From Treponema_C sp050937815 (lineage in GTDB: Bacteria > Spirochaetota > Spirochaetia > Treponematales > Treponemataceae): DNA of 64,000 nt. The translations under genes and the position numbers were made by a program. The stretch is from assembly GCF_050937815.1 (NCBI RefSeq), contig NZ_JACDIJ010000002.1, forward strand, positions 310,001-374,000, in the 5' to 3' direction. The first letter of the stretch is position 1. Each line of letters starts with the position of its first letter. Below are positions 1 to 9,651 of the stretch, in pieces. Under the pieces are notes generated by a model. That model was not told where the DNA came from, searched no databases, and saw nothing but the letters and a program-made list of their open reading frames with translations.

Positions 1-1
1 G

Positions 2-586
2 CTACAAAGAAAACAAAGCGATGAGCCTGCTTATAAGGATTCCTAATCCGAATTGGACGATTAAACCGCATCCCAAGGTTATAAGCAGGGCATATTTCGG
101 TTGTATAAACCGTCGGCGCGAAAAAAAAGCGGGAATTTTGTAAATGATAGGGTTTAAGACTTGATCAACGGTATACCATATGCGATTTTGTGTTTTATTG
201 AGGAGTTCCGCGATTAAACGTACCGCTAGTAAAATATTAAAAAAGGTTAAAAGCGACGATATAATAGACCAGAGCATTTGCAAAATTACGGAAACGATAA
301 TTCCCAATGAAAAACTGCGGTAAAACGCGATTTGTTTTAAAATTGAAGAAATCATAATCAATACGCCTACGGAAATTACCGGCGAAAGATCAAAAGGCGA
401 GTTTTTTAGGAAATTGAATTTACGAAACATATTGAGCCAGGGGTCGCATATGCGGGCAAGAAGCCGGCCGAACGGGCTGTAATTTAAATCCGGAAGCCAA
501 GTAAAAAAAACGCGGATTACACATAAAAGAGAATACAAAGAAACCACACCGCCCAATGCGGCAAATAAGCGAAAGATAATATACAT
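2..586 (-). CDS. YggT family membrane protein
   Basis: A 194-residue hydrophobic protein with two copies of the YggT layout: a membrane helix, then a loop containing a proline-rich segment (LPDLNYSPFGRL near residue 31; VLNPIIYKIP near residue 143), then further helices. Family members are small inner-membrane proteins with a suspected role in envelope or division processes; no biochemical activity is established. It lies 53 bases downstream of dnaE on the same strand and may be read through from it. The stop codon is at the very left edge of the window, so the gene is complete. Confidence 0.8.
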   Translation of the reverse strand: MYIIFRLFAALGGVVSLYSLLCVIRVFFTWLPDLNYSPFGRLLARICDPWLNMFRKFNFLKNSPFDLSPVISVGVLIMISSILKQIAFYRSFSLGIIVSVILQMLWSIISSLLTFFNILLAVRLIAELLNKTQNRIWYTVDQVLNPIIYKIPAFFSRRRFIQPKYALLITLGCGLIVQFGLGILISRLIALFSL

Positions 587-639
587 ATTTTTAATATAAC
601 AAAAAACCGGTACAGAATCAACAAAAGAAAAAGGGCGGT

Positions 640-3600
640 TTATTCACACCATATATTTTCGATAAAACCGTATTCTTCCAATTTTGCAATGAATTCGTCG
701 CTGGCGGGGACGCTTGTTAAGCCGCTTGCTTTTACCGTATACATTTTTTTAGCGGTTTCCAAATGAAAAAAAACCGAACAGGGACCGTCAGAGCCTATAA
801 TAAAATCCTGCAATTTATCGAGCTGTTGTCTGGTTGTCAGTATCGGCGACAATTGTATATGAACTTCTTTGAGCGATTTTTCTTTAAGATTTTCTATATC
901 CAAGATGTCGTCGATAAGAAATGAAGGGGTAGAGCGCGAAAAATCGGTTTTTCCGGATATTGCTATAACCGTATCTTCCGTTATTTTTTCGCGTATTTTT
1001 TCCCAGGTTTTCGGAAAAAAGGTGATGTCGCATATACCGTCCATATCTTCAAGTTTGCCGAAAGCCATTTCTTTGCCTTTTTTTGTGAGAATACGGCGCA
1101 GTTCTTTTATAATGCCGAGCATAATGTAGGTTTTTTCACGCTGTGCGCGTTCTACGGTTTTTGTCGTTAAGGTTACCGATCGGTTTATGACGGCTGCATA
1201 TTCGTCGAGCGGATGTCCCGAAATATAAAAACCGATAAGCTCTTTTTCGATACGCAGTTTTTCCAAAGGCGGGTAATCTTCTACCTGTTCAAAGGTAAAG
1301 GCGATAAATTCCTGTTCGCCCGAGTCCTCAAATAAGCTTACTTGCCCGGCTTTGCTGTCCGATTTTTTATTTTCACAGTATTCGACGGCACGTTCGCAGT
1401 TTTGCAGCAGGGTCGGACGGTTGGTTCCCAATTTGTCAAAGCATCCCGTTTGAATTAAAACTTCCAAAGCGCGCTTGTTTACCGTCCGTAAATCGACACG
1501 TTCCAAAAAGTCGATAAAATCTTTGTACAGGCCTCCTTCTTTGCGCTTATTTAAAATCTCATCCGCAGCCGCATCGCCCAAGCCTTTTATACCTAAAAGG
1601 CCGTAGACAATCCGGCCGTCTACAACGTCAAAAAGTTTGTCGGAACGGTTAACGTCCGGCGGGTCTATGGCAAGCCCCATAGAGCGGCCTTCGGCGATGT
1701 ATTCGGGGAGCTTGTCGGTACTTGAAATTTCGTTGGTAAGGTTTGCCGCAATAAATTCGGCCGGAAAGTTTGCTTTTAGATAAGCGGTTCGGTAAGCGAC
1801 AACGGAATAGGCGGCAGCATGACTTTTGTTAAAGCCGTAGCCGGCAAAGGGAACGAGGATATCGAATATTTCCCCTGCATGGGCTTCGGAAAAACCGTTT
1901 TTTACTGCCCCCGCGGTAAATTTGCTCCGCTCCTTAACCATAACCTCTTGTTTTTTCTTTCCCATAGCGCGGCGCAAAATATCCGCTTCGCCGAGGCTGT
2001 AGCCGGCTATGCGCTGGGCGACTTGCATAACCTGTTCCTGATAAACGATAACGCCGTATGTTTCTTCGAGGATATCTTTTAAGCAGGGGTCCGGATAATG
2101 GATTGTCGATGCGTCGAATTTGCCGGCGACATATTGGTCTATGTAGGCCATGGGGCCGGGGCGGTACAGGGCGTTTAATGCGATAAGGTCTTCAAGGCGG
2201 CGCGGTTTTGCCTGTTTTAAAACCTTTTGCATACCCGGACTTTCAAATTGGAATACGGCGGCGGTTTGTCCCGCGCAAAAAAGGTCAAAGGTTTTTTCAT
2301 CCGTTTCGCTTACTTTTTCCGCATCGAATTGTTCGAAGCCCGCGCGCTTTTGTATAAGCCGTTCGGCATATTTTATAAGAGTAAGGGTTTTTAAGCCCAG
2401 ATAATCCATTTTTACCAAGCCGCAGGGTTCGATTATATCCATCGTATATTGAACGGCGACCTTTCCCGTTTTGCCGTCCTTGTATACGGGCGCCCATTCG
2501 GGAAGTTCGCTTTTTCCGATAACGATACCCGATGCGTGTAAGCTTGTGTTGCGGTTAATATCTTCAAGTTTAAAACAAAGGTCGAAAAGCTCTTTATAGC
2601 GCACGTCTTCGCGGTATTGACGCAGCTGCCCGAAATCGGGATGTTCGGGAGTCGGTTCTTTAAATCCGTCGGCAAGATGTACTTTTGCGCCTTCGGGAAT
2701 AAGTTTTGTCAGCATATTCACTTCATTTAAAGGAATATTTAAAACGCGCCCGACATCTTTTATAACCGCCTTTGCTTTTAAAGTTCCGAAAGTTGCAATG
2801 TGGGCGACTTGAGGGTCTCCGTATTTTTCTCTCGTATATTCGATAACGTCTTGGCGGCCTTCGAAGCAAAGGTCTATATCGAAGTCGGGCATACTGACAC
2901 GTTCCGGATTTAAAAAGCGTTCGAACAGCAAATTAAAACGGAAGGGGTCTATGTCGGTAATGCTCATTGCGTAAGCAACAAGGGAACCGGCGCCCGAACC
3001 TCGTCCGGGACCCACGGGAATACGGTGTTTTTTTGCCCACGCAATAAAATCCCAAACGATTAAAAAATAGCCGGCAAAGCCCATTTCGAAGATAACCTTC
3101 AGCTCATGCTCGGCGCGCTCGGTAATTGCATCCGTAAGACTGCCGTAGCGTTTTTTTAACCCCTCGTATACAAGGTGGCGCACGTAATCTTCCTGTGTTT
3201 TAAATCCTTCGGGGATTTGATATATCGGAAGGCAGTCTTTAAGTTGTTCCGTTTGATACTGCGGAATAGTCAAATCGACCATATCCGCTATACGCTTTGT
3301 GTTTGCAATCATTTCAGGATGCGAAGGAAACAGTTTGCGCATTTCTTCTTCGCTTTTCATATAAAACTGCTGACCGTCATAGCGCATACGGTTTGCATCG
3401 CTTCTGAGTTTTTTTGTTCCGATGCATAACAGTACGTCTTGGGCAACCCAATCTTCCGGGTAGACGTAGTGAATGTCGTTTGTTACGACCATAGGAACGT
3501 TCATGCGCTCTGCAATGTTTATAAGAAGCGGTGCGGCGCGCCTTTGTTCTTCAAGGCCGTGATCCTGCAATTCGACATAAAAGTTATCTTTGCCGAAAAT

Positions 3601-4227
3601 ACCCTGATAAAGGTTTATCATGTCTTCGGCTTCTTTTTGCTGCCCTGCAAGCAAAAGGCGCGGCAATTGACCTGCCAAACAAGCTGTGGTGCACACTAAG
3701 CCGCCCGAATACATTTTAAGCAGTTCGACGTCGATGCGGGGTTTATAATAAAAGCCTTCGGTAAAGGCGCGCGAATTGAGCATACAAAGGTTTTTATAGC
3801 CTTCAATGTTTTTTGCGATTAAAATAAGATGATAGTATTTATTACCCTGTTCGGTTCCCGTCCGTTCATGGCGGCTTGCGCCGGCAACGTAAAATTCGCA
3901 GCCGACAAGGGGTTTAATGCCTGCGGCATGGCATTGCTGTTCAAAGCGAAGGGCGCCGAACATATTGCCGTGATCGGTGAGCGCGAGGGCTTGAAATCCC
4001 AATTCTTTTGCCCGCTTAATTAAAACGGGAATTCGGGACGCCGCATCCAAAAGCGAATAGTCGGAATGTACGTGTAAATGTACAAATTCGGCTTTGGGCG
4101 CATCGTTTTCGGCTTGTTCGGCTGCGCTGCCGCTTAGCTCGGCCGCACTTTGTTCACGTTCTTCCGCTTCTTCAAATACGTCCGTTTCCCGTTCTTCTAT
4201 ACCGTCGATTACATCAGCTTCTTCCAC
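640..4227 (-). CDS. dnaE: DNA polymerase III alpha subunit
   Basis: Replicative polymerase subunit of 1195 residues, normal length for DnaE. After an acidic extension of about 45 residues comes the PHP domain (HLHVHSDYSLL, residues 50-60). The polymerase core follows, with GPGRGSGAGS at 407-416, catalytic aspartates in PDFDID (447-452) and the third aspartate in KMDYLGL near 608. Then come a helix-hairpin-helix region around 880-930 and a C-terminal OB fold (KGKEMAFGKLEDMDG). The first codon is GTG at 4227, preceded by GGAG at a workable distance; no closer ATG keeps the PHP domain intact. It has its own promoter and is probably followed by yggT. The acidic N-terminal tail (many E and A residues) is unusual, so a later start cannot be fully excluded. 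Confidence 0.95.
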   Translation of the reverse strand: MEEADVIDGIEERETDVFEEAEEREQSAAELSGSAAEQAENDAPKAEFVHLHVHSDYSLLDAASRIPVLIKRAKELGFQALALTDHGNMFGALRFEQQCHAAGIKPLVGCEFYVAGASRHERTGTEQGNKYYHLILIAKNIEGYKNLCMLNSRAFTEGFYYKPRIDVELLKMYSGGLVCTTACLAGQLPRLLLAGQQKEAEDMINLYQGIFGKDNFYVELQDHGLEEQRRAAPLLINIAERMNVPMVVTNDIHYVYPEDWVAQDVLLCIGTKKLRSDANRMRYDGQQFYMKSEEEMRKLFPSHPEMIANTKRIADMVDLTIPQYQTEQLKDCLPIYQIPEGFKTQEDYVRHLVYEGLKKRYGSLTDAITERAEHELKVIFEMGFAGYFLIVWDFIAWAKKHRIPVGPGRGSGAGSLVAYAMSITDIDPFRFNLLFERFLNPERVSMPDFDIDLCFEGRQDVIEYTREKYGDPQVAHIATFGTLKAKAVIKDVGRVLNIPLNEVNMLTKLIPEGAKVHLADGFKEPTPEHPDFGQLRQYREDVRYKELFDLCFKLEDINRNTSLHASGIVIGKSELPEWAPVYKDGKTGKVAVQYTMDIIEPCGLVKMDYLGLKTLTLIKYAERLIQKRAGFEQFDAEKVSETDEKTFDLFCAGQTAAVFQFESPGMQKVLKQAKPRRLEDLIALNALYRPGPMAYIDQYVAGKFDASTIHYPDPCLKDILEETYGVIVYQEQVMQVAQRIAGYSLGEADILRRAMGKKKQEVMVKERSKFTAGAVKNGFSEAHAGEIFDILVPFAGYGFNKSHAAAYSVVAYRTAYLKANFPAEFIAANLTNEISSTDKLPEYIAEGRSMGLAIDPPDVNRSDKLFDVVDGRIVYGLLGIKGLGDAAADEILNKRKEGGLYKDFIDFLERVDLRTVNKRALEVLIQTGCFDKLGTNRPTLLQNCERAVEYCENKKSDSKAGQVSLFEDSGEQEFIAFTFEQVEDYPPLEKLRIEKELIGFYISGHPLDEYAAVINRSVTLTTKTVERAQREKTYIMLGIIKELRRILTKKGKEMAFGKLEDMDGICDITFFPKTWEKIREKITEDTVIAISGKTDFSRSTPSFLIDDILDIENLKEKSLKEVHIQLSPILTTRQQLDKLQDFIIGSDGPCSVFFHLETAKKMYTVKASGLTSVPASDEFIAKLEEYGFIENIWCE

Positions 4228-4245
4228 CGTATACTCCGCTTTGAC

Positions 4246-4274
4246 AGTATAGACTAAAAAGAAAAGGCGGGCAA
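4246..4274 (-). promoter_or_regulatory. sigma-70-type promoter of dnaE
   Basis: Read on the minus strand: TTGCCC (4274-4269), a 17-base spacer, then TATACT (4251-4246). Transcription would begin about 12-15 bases before the GTG start, giving a short leader that still contains a GGAG ribosome-binding sequence. Confidence 0.6.
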
Positions 4275-4308
4275 GCGGTGTAAATATAAAACTGCCGCCG
4301 TTTATGTA

Positions 4309-5565
4309 TTACGGCTGCGAATACAGGTTCTCCAACGCGGCAATTACCGTTTTTTCTATATCAGGTTTATATGTACCGCACAATGCAAAAAACGGAGCGG
4401 ATCCGCACGGCTCGTAGCCGCCTTCTTTTATTTGTTTTTCGGTACACACATAACCGATCATACCGTTTGCATAAGCGACACATACGGCATGAGGATTCTT
4501 TTTTCGCATTAATTCCGCATAATATTGCGACATTTCCGCATTAAAAAAGAACAAAGGGACAGAGCCGAAATCGACACGTGTTATTTCAAGGATTTCGTAA
4601 TTCCGATAGTTCTTTTCAACGGCTTTTTGCGCCCATTGGCGGGTGACAATGTCTTTTCCGTTTATGATAAGCTGTTTTACTTCTTCTTTGGAAAGTTTTT
4701 GTACCAGCGGAAGTTTTATCGTTTTTTTATGCACGGATATGCCGTTTTCTACGGGAAAAGCCTCCGTTTTTAACGTTTTTTCACAGCAACAAAAAAAACG
4801 TTCCGCAAAAGTTACGACATTGGAAAATTCGCAGGAAATAAAATGTTCTCCCAAAACACTGTTCGGGCGTAAATCCGCAGTACAGCCCTGCAAAAAAATC
4901 GATACGCAATTCGAATATTTTTCATCGAACATACGCAGTACGACGCCGGTATAATCGGGATGTACGGTATTGCCGTTGGAAAGGTTTGCATGGCAGGGGT
5001 AATGAACTGCAAAACCCTTCGGGCTGCCGTTGCTTTTTTTGTAATAGCCGAATATCGTTAAATTCGAATCGGCAGGAACAGTGTAGTTCGGCTGCATTTG
5101 AATACCCGTGTCGGTTTGTACCCTGCGGTACACATTCATTTTACAAGTGCCGTTGTAGCGTTTTATGCAAACTTCTTCCAAATCCTCTTCGGCTTTTATA
5201 ATTCCTTCCGTAACTTTTCGGCTTAAAAAATCCGTATATTCCGGAATGCTTGTTTCAAGCAAAGGGGTAAACGTATTTCCCGTTCCGGGACCCGAATGAT
5301 TATGCGAAGCGATGAATATAATGTGCTCTTCCGGTATACCCAAATTTTGAAATAAGGTTTTTCGGATTGAATATACAAATTCGGGGTTCCACCAAAGCAA
5401 ATCCGCATACACAAGTATGACACGGTTCTTATCGCTTTTCCAATAGTGAATTCTTAAAAAAATATCTTCAGTTATTTCACTGAAATTTTCGCTCCGGTTT
5501 CCGTATCCGCACAAGCGAAGGGGGATGGACGGCGAAATTATTAATTTTGACGTACCGAGTTCCAT
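4309..5565 (-). CDS. neutral/alkaline ceramidase-like hydrolase
   Basis: A 418-residue protein with the N-terminal fold of the neutral/alkaline non-lysosomal ceramidases. The signature SHNHSGPGTG (about residues 87-96) corresponds to the metal-binding SHTHSGPG motif of that family, and GYGNRSEN and FLQGCTADLRPN occur at the expected places. It is much shorter than true ceramidases (about 650 residues or more) and has no signal peptide, so it is more likely a cytoplasmic amidase or deacylase of unknown substrate. The start is ATG at 5565 rather than an upstream ATG at 5679, because the stop of the preceding epimerase-like gene overlaps it as TAATG, a translational-coupling arrangement. It is the last gene of a LacI/symporter/epimerase operon, which argues for a sugar-derived substrate; that is inference. 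Confidence 0.7.
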   Translation of the reverse strand: MELGTSKLIISPSIPLRLCGYGNRSENFSEITEDIFLRIHYWKSDKNRVILVYADLLWWNPEFVYSIRKTLFQNLGIPEEHIIFIASHNHSGPGTGNTFTPLLETSIPEYTDFLSRKVTEGIIKAEEDLEEVCIKRYNGTCKMNVYRRVQTDTGIQMQPNYTVPADSNLTIFGYYKKSNGSPKGFAVHYPCHANLSNGNTVHPDYTGVVLRMFDEKYSNCVSIFLQGCTADLRPNSVLGEHFISCEFSNVVTFAERFFCCCEKTLKTEAFPVENGISVHKKTIKLPLVQKLSKEEVKQLIINGKDIVTRQWAQKAVEKNYRNYEILEITRVDFGSVPLFFFNAEMSQYYAELMRKKNPHAVCVAYANGMIGYVCTEKQIKEGGYEPCGSAPFFALCGTYKPDIEKTVIAALENLYSQP

Positions 5566-6797
5566 TACAGTAATTCCGTTATTTTTATGTAGTTGCGTAA
5601 AATATGAAAAGGATCTTTTACGGGCAGTGCAACCAGCTTTTCTTCCGGCAAACCGTTGCGCGAACGTATTTGAATCCATTCTCCCAATTCTTTATTCGGA
5701 AACGTTTTAAAAATATAGTCGCTGCTTGTTTCATATATTTCTTTAAATTCGCTGTCGCCGGTAAGCTTGTATAATAATATAAAGGTAAAAAGGGTTTCCG
5801 AATGCGGCCACCATAACTTCATGTCCCATGTATTAAGAATAAGATTTTCATACGGACTGCCGTATGATGTTCCCTGCGGTTTGCCTCCGGTGTAATCTAC
5901 AAAGCGCAACAAACCCCCGTATTCTTTATCCCATCCGAGATGCCATGTCCGTTTTGCCGTTTTGCAAATTTGCGCAAGATATTTTTCCGTACAACCGATT
6001 TTTTGAAAAAATTCAAGGAGAAACCACAAGTCTTCGATAGTGTGTCCGGGGTTGATATGACGATCCAGCAGGCCGTCTTTTTTGTCGGAACATAGAAATT
6101 CCCTTATATATCCGTCCGCGCACATAAGCTTTTCTACGATAAACAATGCGTTTTTTTTACCGAATTCGATTTCATCGCTTACAGGCATGTTGAAGGTTTG
6201 TAGCATTGATGTGTATTCATGTATCGTATTAACCAAAATCATAGGAATCCCGTGTATCTTATATCCGTCGGGAATGGGGTAGGGTTCCGTTAAAAAATTG
6301 TGCGATTCTATTCTTGTTTTAATGGATTTATAAAGTACTTGTGCCGTTTTGCAAGCTTGTTCGTTTTCAAAGGTTTGTGCGTACTGTGCAATACCGATAA
6401 GCGCAAAACAATCCGCATAAATACTTGCGTCAAAACGGCCCGTATTGTCATCTTTGATTTTTACACCGTCACGTGTTAATAAATAACAGCAGGATGTATC
6501 ATCCATAATGCAGTATGTGCTTATAAACCGCCATGTTTTTTCCGCCCAGTTTTCAATTTGTGCGGCATTGAGCTTGGGCAGCACATTTTTTTTAACCAGT
6601 TTGTATAAGCAGCACAAAATCCACAGCCATCGTCCCTGCGACCACGTGAATTTGTTGTCGCTTATTTTTTTATCGCCGTAATTGTTGATGCAGTTTAATA
6701 TTCCTCCCTTTTCATTGTCTATGAATTTAATCCAATAGGGGAAAAAATCATTTTGTATTTGATTTAGATAAAACTCTTTTATTGACGGGTATTTCAT
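5565..6797 (-). CDS. N-acylglucosamine 2-epimerase (AGE) family protein
   Basis: A 410-residue (alpha/alpha)6-barrel protein of the AGE/renin-binding-protein family, which includes N-acetylglucosamine 2-epimerase, cellobiose 2-epimerase and sugar isomerases. Visible landmarks are WSQGRWLWIL (52-61), RFDASIYADCFAL (121-133), the catalytic-type RHINPGHTIEDLW (246-258, with H247, H252 and E255) and the second histidine in WWPHSETLF near 357. The length matches the family. It is preceded by a 142-base structured gap after the symporter gene and overlaps the ceramidase-like gene by one base (TAATG). The exact substrate cannot be read from sequence; N-acetylated hexosamine or a free hexose are both plausible. 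Confidence 0.8.
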   Translation of the reverse strand: MKYPSIKEFYLNQIQNDFFPYWIKFIDNEKGGILNCINNYGDKKISDNKFTWSQGRWLWILCCLYKLVKKNVLPKLNAAQIENWAEKTWRFISTYCIMDDTSCCYLLTRDGVKIKDDNTGRFDASIYADCFALIGIAQYAQTFENEQACKTAQVLYKSIKTRIESHNFLTEPYPIPDGYKIHGIPMILVNTIHEYTSMLQTFNMPVSDEIEFGKKNALFIVEKLMCADGYIREFLCSDKKDGLLDRHINPGHTIEDLWFLLEFFQKIGCTEKYLAQICKTAKRTWHLGWDKEYGGLLRFVDYTGGKPQGTSYGSPYENLILNTWDMKLWWPHSETLFTFILLYKLTGDSEFKEIYETSSDYIFKTFPNKELGEWIQIRSRNGLPEEKLVALPVKDPFHILRNYIKITELL

Positions 6798-6828
6798 TTT
6801 TCAAGTAAGTCCTTGTTTTATTGCAATA

Positions 6829-6905
6829 CCTTGATTTTATCGAATGTAAAATCAAGGAGTGCGGAACTGTCTAAAAGAGCGATTCCTTTTGTGCCGGTTC
6901 CGCAC
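6829..6905 (-). promoter_or_regulatory. intercistronic stem-loops between symporter and epimerase genes
   Basis: Two inverted repeats lie in the 142-base gap. The outer one has perfect 9-base arms GTGCGGAAC / GTTCCGCAC (6859-6867 and 6897-6905) around a 29-base loop. The inner one has perfect 11-base arms CCTTGATTTTA / TAAAATCAAGG (6829-6839 and 6847-6857) with a 7-base loop. Neither is followed by a T run, so mRNA processing or stabilisation is more likely than termination. Confidence 0.5.
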
Positions 6906-6939
6906 CTGTGTTTATTGTGTTATAGCGAAAACATACCGC

Positions 6940-8445
6940 TTAGTCGTTTTTTCCGAGATTTACCAGCATGTTTTCAACCGCCTCGGGTACTTTTTTCTTT
7001 TGCGCATATTTATTAAACAAACCGATAACGCAAAAAACCGTAAAAGCAACCAATGTCGGCATAATCAGGGCAAAGTCCGGCGGTAATTTGAGCATACCGG
7101 CTTTTGTAAATACAAAGACGAGGAATCCGCCGAGCGTCGAACAAATTGCGGCTTTTCCGTCACAATCTTTAAATGCGGGAAGCAGACCGAGCAATAAGGG
7201 AATGGCTGTCGGTCCGAGCAAGGCGGAAAACCATGCAAGAATCATACCGGCTATTCCGCCGAAGCGCTGATTTAAAAGACCGATAACAACCGTAAACGCC
7301 ATAAAGATAAAGGTGGTAACACGTGCAAGCCATAAGCCTTCTTTTCCGTCCCTGTTAAGGTCTTTTTTAAAGATAGGAATAATGTCGCGGGTAATGACGG
7401 CCGAAATCGTATTACAGTCCGAAGTACACATTGAAAGCGTATTGGCATACATTGCCGCCAATGAAAGACCGATTAAACCGGTCGGCAAGAACTTTTTGCT
7501 CAGTTCGGCAAAGAGTTTGCTTGATGCTTCCGCCTGTGTCCATCCGGGGAATACGAGCGGGCCGAGCCACATAGGAGTAAAAACAACGAGCGGCCATACT
7601 AAATATAATAAAGCCGAAAGCAATGCGCCCTTGCGCGCATTAGCGTCGTTTTTACTGGAAATAAAACGGGTTGCCAAACTCCATGTACCGCCGTTATAGC
7701 TTAAGAATATGACAATTGCAAAAAACAATGTCCATGTAAGAGAACCCTGTCCGCGTCCGGGGTTAAATACGGCAAGATGTCCTGCCGGGAGAGCTGCAAA
7801 GGCTTGGAAAAGACCGAGATCCAGCTGTGTTTTAAGGAAAACAAGCGTGCCTATAAAAAGTACGATTCCGCCGACCGTTTGAATAACCCACTGTGTAAAG
7901 TCAGTCCAAAGGTCTGCTATCAAACCGCCTACGGACATATAGTACATTGAAACAAGGGCGGAACTCAATACTCCGATATAAAACGGAATACCCGTAAAAC
8001 CCTGCACCAAAATACCGATAGAAGCCCACTTTGCTCCTACGTCAATCAGTTTGCTGAAAATACCGGCAACTGCAACTACTACTTGCGCTGCCGTTCCGTA
8101 CCGCATTTTCAAATATTCTGTGGGGGATTGAATGCCCAAGAATTTTCTCAAACGGGGCCAGCGCGGTGCGATAAGCATTGAACCGATTGTAACCATCAAT
8201 GCGATATTCATACCCCACCAAAAATAGATTGCCGTTCCCGTTGCATATGCAATTCCTGCATAGCCGACAAATACAACGCCGGAATACCCCGTTACGTGGT
8301 GGGAAATTCCCGACATCCACCACGGAACTTTTCCGCCGGCAACGTAAAAATCTTCAGCCGTTTTTACGCTTTTTTTTGTGCGCAGTCCGATAAGAACCAT
8401 ACCCACAAGGAATGCGACTACCATAGCATAGTCTAGCCAACTCAT
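6940..8445 (-). CDS. sodium:solute symporter (SSS) family permease
   Basis: A 501-residue polytopic membrane protein with about 13 predicted helices, typical of sodium/solute symporters (SSF superfamily). It shows the TAEDFYVAGGKVPWW segment near residue 30 and the SSF-type GLIADLWTDFTQW region in the middle. It would import the substrate of the operon using the sodium gradient. The start at 8445 is supported by GGAGGCAC eight bases upstream. It sits 65 bases after the LacI-type regulator and ahead of the epimerase-like and ceramidase-like genes, so the cargo is probably a sugar or amino-sugar derivative (inference from context). Confidence 0.85.
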   Translation of the reverse strand: MSWLDYAMVVAFLVGMVLIGLRTKKSVKTAEDFYVAGGKVPWWMSGISHHVTGYSGVVFVGYAGIAYATGTAIYFWWGMNIALMVTIGSMLIAPRWPRLRKFLGIQSPTEYLKMRYGTAAQVVVAVAGIFSKLIDVGAKWASIGILVQGFTGIPFYIGVLSSALVSMYYMSVGGLIADLWTDFTQWVIQTVGGIVLFIGTLVFLKTQLDLGLFQAFAALPAGHLAVFNPGRGQGSLTWTLFFAIVIFLSYNGGTWSLATRFISSKNDANARKGALLSALLYLVWPLVVFTPMWLGPLVFPGWTQAEASSKLFAELSKKFLPTGLIGLSLAAMYANTLSMCTSDCNTISAVITRDIIPIFKKDLNRDGKEGLWLARVTTFIFMAFTVVIGLLNQRFGGIAGMILAWFSALLGPTAIPLLLGLLPAFKDCDGKAAICSTLGGFLVFVFTKAGMLKLPPDFALIMPTLVAFTVFCVIGLFNKYAQKKKVPEAVENMLVNLGKND

Positions 8446-8463
8446 ATGTGCCTCCTATAAATT

Positions 8464-8482
8464 CCCGGTTTTCATAACCGGG
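8464..8482 (-). other. short stem-loop before the symporter ribosome-binding site
   Basis: Perfect 7-base arms CCCGGTT (8464-8470) and AACCGGG (8476-8482) with a 5-base loop, ending just before the symporter Shine-Dalgarno sequence. No T run follows on either strand, so it could shield the symporter message from 5'-3' decay or separate its expression from that of the regulator. Confidence 0.45.
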
Positions 8483-8510
8483 GAGAATCCGAAAAAAATA
8501 AAGCGCATTT

Positions 8511-9590
8511 TTATCTTTTTATTTTGTGATGAATTTTACGGACGGATTCGCGTTCAATCAACCGCGGGGGTAAAAGAATCCGTTTTATTTCACCGGATTT
8601 TCCCTCAATCCGATTAAGTAAAACATCGGTAGCCAATCGTCCCGTTTCAAAGGCGGATTGGTTGATTGTTGTAAGTGCCGGCGCAAACATTTCTCCGAAA
8701 GGAATGTTGTCACAACCGATTACGGAAATGTCCCGCGGCACTTGAATGCCCTCTTTTTCAAATTTTTTTATTAAACCGATAGCCATCATGTCATTTACGG
8801 CAAAAACGGCATCGGGCAAATACTTCCGCTGCAGCAATAAATCCCCCGCATATTGTCCGCAGTGAAAATCATAATCAAAACCGGTGTTTTTACGATCGGT
8901 TTCGGCAATGATAAGATTTTCCGACGGAAATCTTGTGTGTTTTTCTTTAAACGTTTTTTTATATCCTTCAAATAGAAGTTTTCGGCTGAATCTGGTAAAA
9001 GGGCCGGAAACAAAAGCAATATCTTTATGGCCGTTGGCAAACAAAAACTGCGCCGCCATGTAACCGGCATTTAAAAAATCAAAACTCACATTATCCGTTT
9101 TTGCATAGTTGTACGGCTGATCGAAAAGCACAAGGGGCATTGAAATATTCCGCAGTGTTTTTAAAAAGCTTCCCTGTACATGTATGCTCGATAAAAGAAA
9201 TCCCGCCACTTGTTTTCTTTGTAAAATATCCAAATGTTTTTCTTCAAGCTGAGATTTATTTTGAGAAGAGCAAATAATAGGCATATAGTCGCGTTTAATA
9301 CATTCATGTTCGACAACGGATACAAGCTGTGCATAAAAAGGGTTGGAAAGCGAAGGGACGATAACGCCTATTTCCCTGTTTGTTCCGCCTCTCAGCATTT
9401 GGCCGAAAATATTGGGCTTGTATTTTATGGAAGAGGCAATATGAAGAATTCTTTTGCGCACGTCTTTTTTTACCGGATAATCGGAGCCGCTTAAAACACG
9501 GGATACCGTGGCGGCTGAAACGCCGGCGGCTTTTGCGATGTCCGAAACGGTCGGTTTTTTTCCGTTTTTTGTTTGTACATGAGCTTTCAT
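8511..9590 (-). CDS. LacI family transcriptional regulator
   Basis: About 359 residues. An N-terminal LacI-type helix-turn-helix (TVSDIAKAAGVSAATVSRVL) and hinge (YKPNIFGQMLR) are followed by a periplasmic-binding-protein-like sensor domain (IGVIVPSLSNPFY, VFAVNDMMAIGLI, ISVIGCDNIPF). The ATG at 9590 is preferred to the GTG at 9602. It heads the symporter/epimerase/ceramidase-like operon and most likely represses it and itself, since a LacI-type palindrome lies directly over its own transcription start. The inducer is unknown. Confidence 0.9.
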   Translation of the reverse strand: MKAHVQTKNGKKPTVSDIAKAAGVSAATVSRVLSGSDYPVKKDVRKRILHIASSIKYKPNIFGQMLRGGTNREIGVIVPSLSNPFYAQLVSVVEHECIKRDYMPIICSSQNKSQLEEKHLDILQRKQVAGFLLSSIHVQGSFLKTLRNISMPLVLFDQPYNYAKTDNVSFDFLNAGYMAAQFLFANGHKDIAFVSGPFTRFSRKLLFEGYKKTFKEKHTRFPSENLIIAETDRKNTGFDYDFHCGQYAGDLLLQRKYLPDAVFAVNDMMAIGLIKKFEKEGIQVPRDISVIGCDNIPFGEMFAPALTTINQSAFETGRLATDVLLNRIEGKSGEIKRILLPPRLIERESVRKIHHKIKR

Positions 9591-9606
9591 AATAAAAACC
9601 ACTTAT

Positions 9607-9651
9607 AGTAAACGTTTGCTATATAGTAAAGCTGTTTTTCAGATCTGTCAA
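9607..9651 (-). promoter_or_regulatory. autoregulated promoter with LacI-type operator
   Basis: On the minus strand: TTGACA (9651-9646), a 17-base spacer, TACTAT (9628-9623). Directly downstream, AGTAAACGTTTGCT (9607-9620) is a near-perfect palindrome centred on CG, the usual LacI-family operator form (6 of 7 arm positions match). It covers the expected transcription start, so bound repressor would block initiation of the whole operon. Confidence 0.7.

Noticed and set aside
5566..5679. Longer start of the ceramidase-like protein
   Set aside because: It would overlap the epimerase-like gene by 114 bases; the TAATG coupling at 5565 matches the family N-terminus better.
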